DNA of 5,736 nucleotides from JBDTLH01 sp039934875 (GTDB lineage: Bacteria > Acidobacteriota > Terriglobia > Terriglobales > Acidobacteriaceae): NCBI GenBank assembly GCA_039934875.1, contig JBDTLH010000227.1, forward strand, positions 1-5,736, in the 5' to 3' direction. Below the pieces are notes generated by a model. It saw nothing but the letters and a program-made list of their open reading frames with translations, was not told the origin of the DNA and searched no databases. Shown one piece after another: positions 4,909 to 5,736 of the stretch. The stretch's first letter is position 1, and each line of letters begins with the position of its first letter. The translations under genes were made by a program, and so were the position numbers.

Positions 4909-5736
4909 GCTCCGGCGTTTGCTTCGTGTTGCATAAGATAATCTGTGCCATCCTCCGTGGCCCCGCCGTACTCGCAGGGCCCCCGTTGCACCATCAATTC
5001 CTTACTCCATTCGGATGCCGGCAGCCATTCGAGCGTGGTCGCCCGCCACGGATTCGCTTCGCCAATTCTCTCTCCCCGCACGACGGTTTGCAACAGGTTC
5101 CACAAAAACAAAAGCTGCGCCGCCGCCAGCAGTATCGCCGCGTAAGTGATAAATCGCTGCAACGGCAGCAATTGCGAAACGTATGCCGCCGATCCCGCAA
5201 GTTGCGAATACCTGCGCGGATGCCCTGCCAATCCCAACAGGTGCATGGGCAGGAACACTGCGTAAGCGCCGAAGAAGGTCAACCAAAATTGCCAACGCCC
5301 CAAGCGCTCGGAGAGCATTCGGCCGTGCAGTAATATCGGCGCCCAGTAGTAGGTCGCGGCAAAGATGCTGAAGATGGATGCCATCGCCATGATCAAATGA
5401 AAATGCGCAACTACAAAATAAGTATCGTGAACATACTGGTCGAGCACCGGTTGCGCCAGCAGTGGGCCGCTCAATCCTCCCGCGATGAACAGCGAGAGAA
5501 AGCCGATGGAGAACAGCATCGGCGTAGGGAAGTTGAGCCGCCCGCGCCACAGCGTCGCGATCCAACTGAAGACCTTGAGTGACGAGGGAACAGCCACCGC
5601 CATGGTCATAATGGAAAATACCGAGCCTGCATACGGGCTCATGCCGCTGACGAACATATGGTGTCCCCAGACCACGGACCCCAGGAGCGCGATAGCGAAG
5701 GTCGCCAGCACCATGCCCTTGTAGCCGAAGACCGGT
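4905..5736 (-). CDS. ctaD: Cytochrome c oxidase subunit I, C-terminal part (5' end outside window)
   Basis: Subunit I is the catalytic core of the respiratory heme-copper oxidase: it reduces O2 to water at the heme a3-CuB site and pumps protons. The window holds the last 276 residues; the frame stays open to the window edge. Numbered from the first full codon, it shows WGHHMF with the CuB pair H25-H26, VPSSLKVFSW with the K-channel lysine K54 (Ser replaces Thr of the Paracoccus-type TGIK), and HDTYFVVAHFH. In that last motif H103-D104 are the Mg-site residues, H111 binds heme a3 and H113 binds heme a. HPRRY has the paired heme-propionate arginines R174-R175. Roughly six or seven membrane helices are visible. 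NPWRATTLEW (228-237) is followed by an atypical tail without the usual PSPP run. The stop overlaps the ctaE start. Subunit II and the D-channel lie outside, so subtype is left open. Confidence 0.97.
   Translation of the reverse strand, partial: PVFGYKGMVLATFAIALLGSVVWGHHMFVSGMSPYAGSVFSIMTMAVAVPSSLKVFSWIATLWRGRLNFPTPMLFSIGFLSLFIAGGLSGPLLAQPVLDQYVHDTYFVVAHFHLIMAMASIFSIFAATYYWAPILLHGRMLSERLGRWQFWLTFFGAYAVFLPMHLLGLAGHPRRYSQLAGSAAYVSQLLPLQRFITYAAILLAAAQLLFLWNLLQTVVRGERIGEANPWRATTLEWLPASEWSKELMVQRGPCEYGGATEDGTDYLMQHEANAGA

Noticed and set aside
1..5736. CRISPR arrays, tRNA or rRNA genes, insertion sequences, attachment sites
   Set aside because: No regularly spaced repeats, cloverleaf-like blocks, transposase motifs or terminal inverted repeats were seen by reading; the window is almost entirely coding.

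Overview
The window is a dense, high-GC bacterial region. It holds eight genes and no gap longer than about 80 bases. Protein features suggest an Acidobacteriota-like soil bacterium: a UvrA of the 'FDEPTTGLHF' type with an insert, a heme-copper oxidase operon with a small CxxC membrane protein, and secreted TPR and helical proteins. This assignment is inferred from protein style; no marker gene in the window proves it. Both ends of the window cut through genes.

Plus strand, left to right. (1) The last 172 codons of uvrA, carrying the second ATPase domain of the nucleotide-excision-repair damage sensor. (2) Three genes in a row for exported helical proteins: a TPR protein of about 382 residues, a 145-residue helical protein whose GTG start overlaps the TPR stop (GTGA) behind a strong AAGGAG, and a 189-residue coiled-coil-like protein two bases further on. 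They look like one translationally coupled unit, and I do not recognise a described system for them. (3) A small four-helix membrane protein of unknown function, visibly lower in GC than everything around it. (4) A SprT/DUF45-like zinc metallopeptidase with HEMLH near its C-terminus; its N-terminal half looks like a degenerate copy of the catalytic half.

Minus strand, right to left. The 3' part of the cytochrome c oxidase subunit I gene (ctaD) has the CuB, heme a and heme a3 histidines. It overlaps the subunit III gene (ctaE) by GTGA, which in turn overlaps by ATGA an 80-residue membrane protein with CSMC just after its signal peptide. These three genes form an aerobic terminal oxidase operon. 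It converges on the plus-strand metallopeptidase gene with only two bases between the stop codons.

I saw no tRNA, rRNA, CRISPR array, insertion sequence or attachment site. The strongest leads are the coupled secreted TPR/helical cassette, the small CxxC protein tied to the oxidase, the apparent pseudo-active-site duplication in the metallopeptidase, the insert in UvrA, and the low-GC membrane gene.
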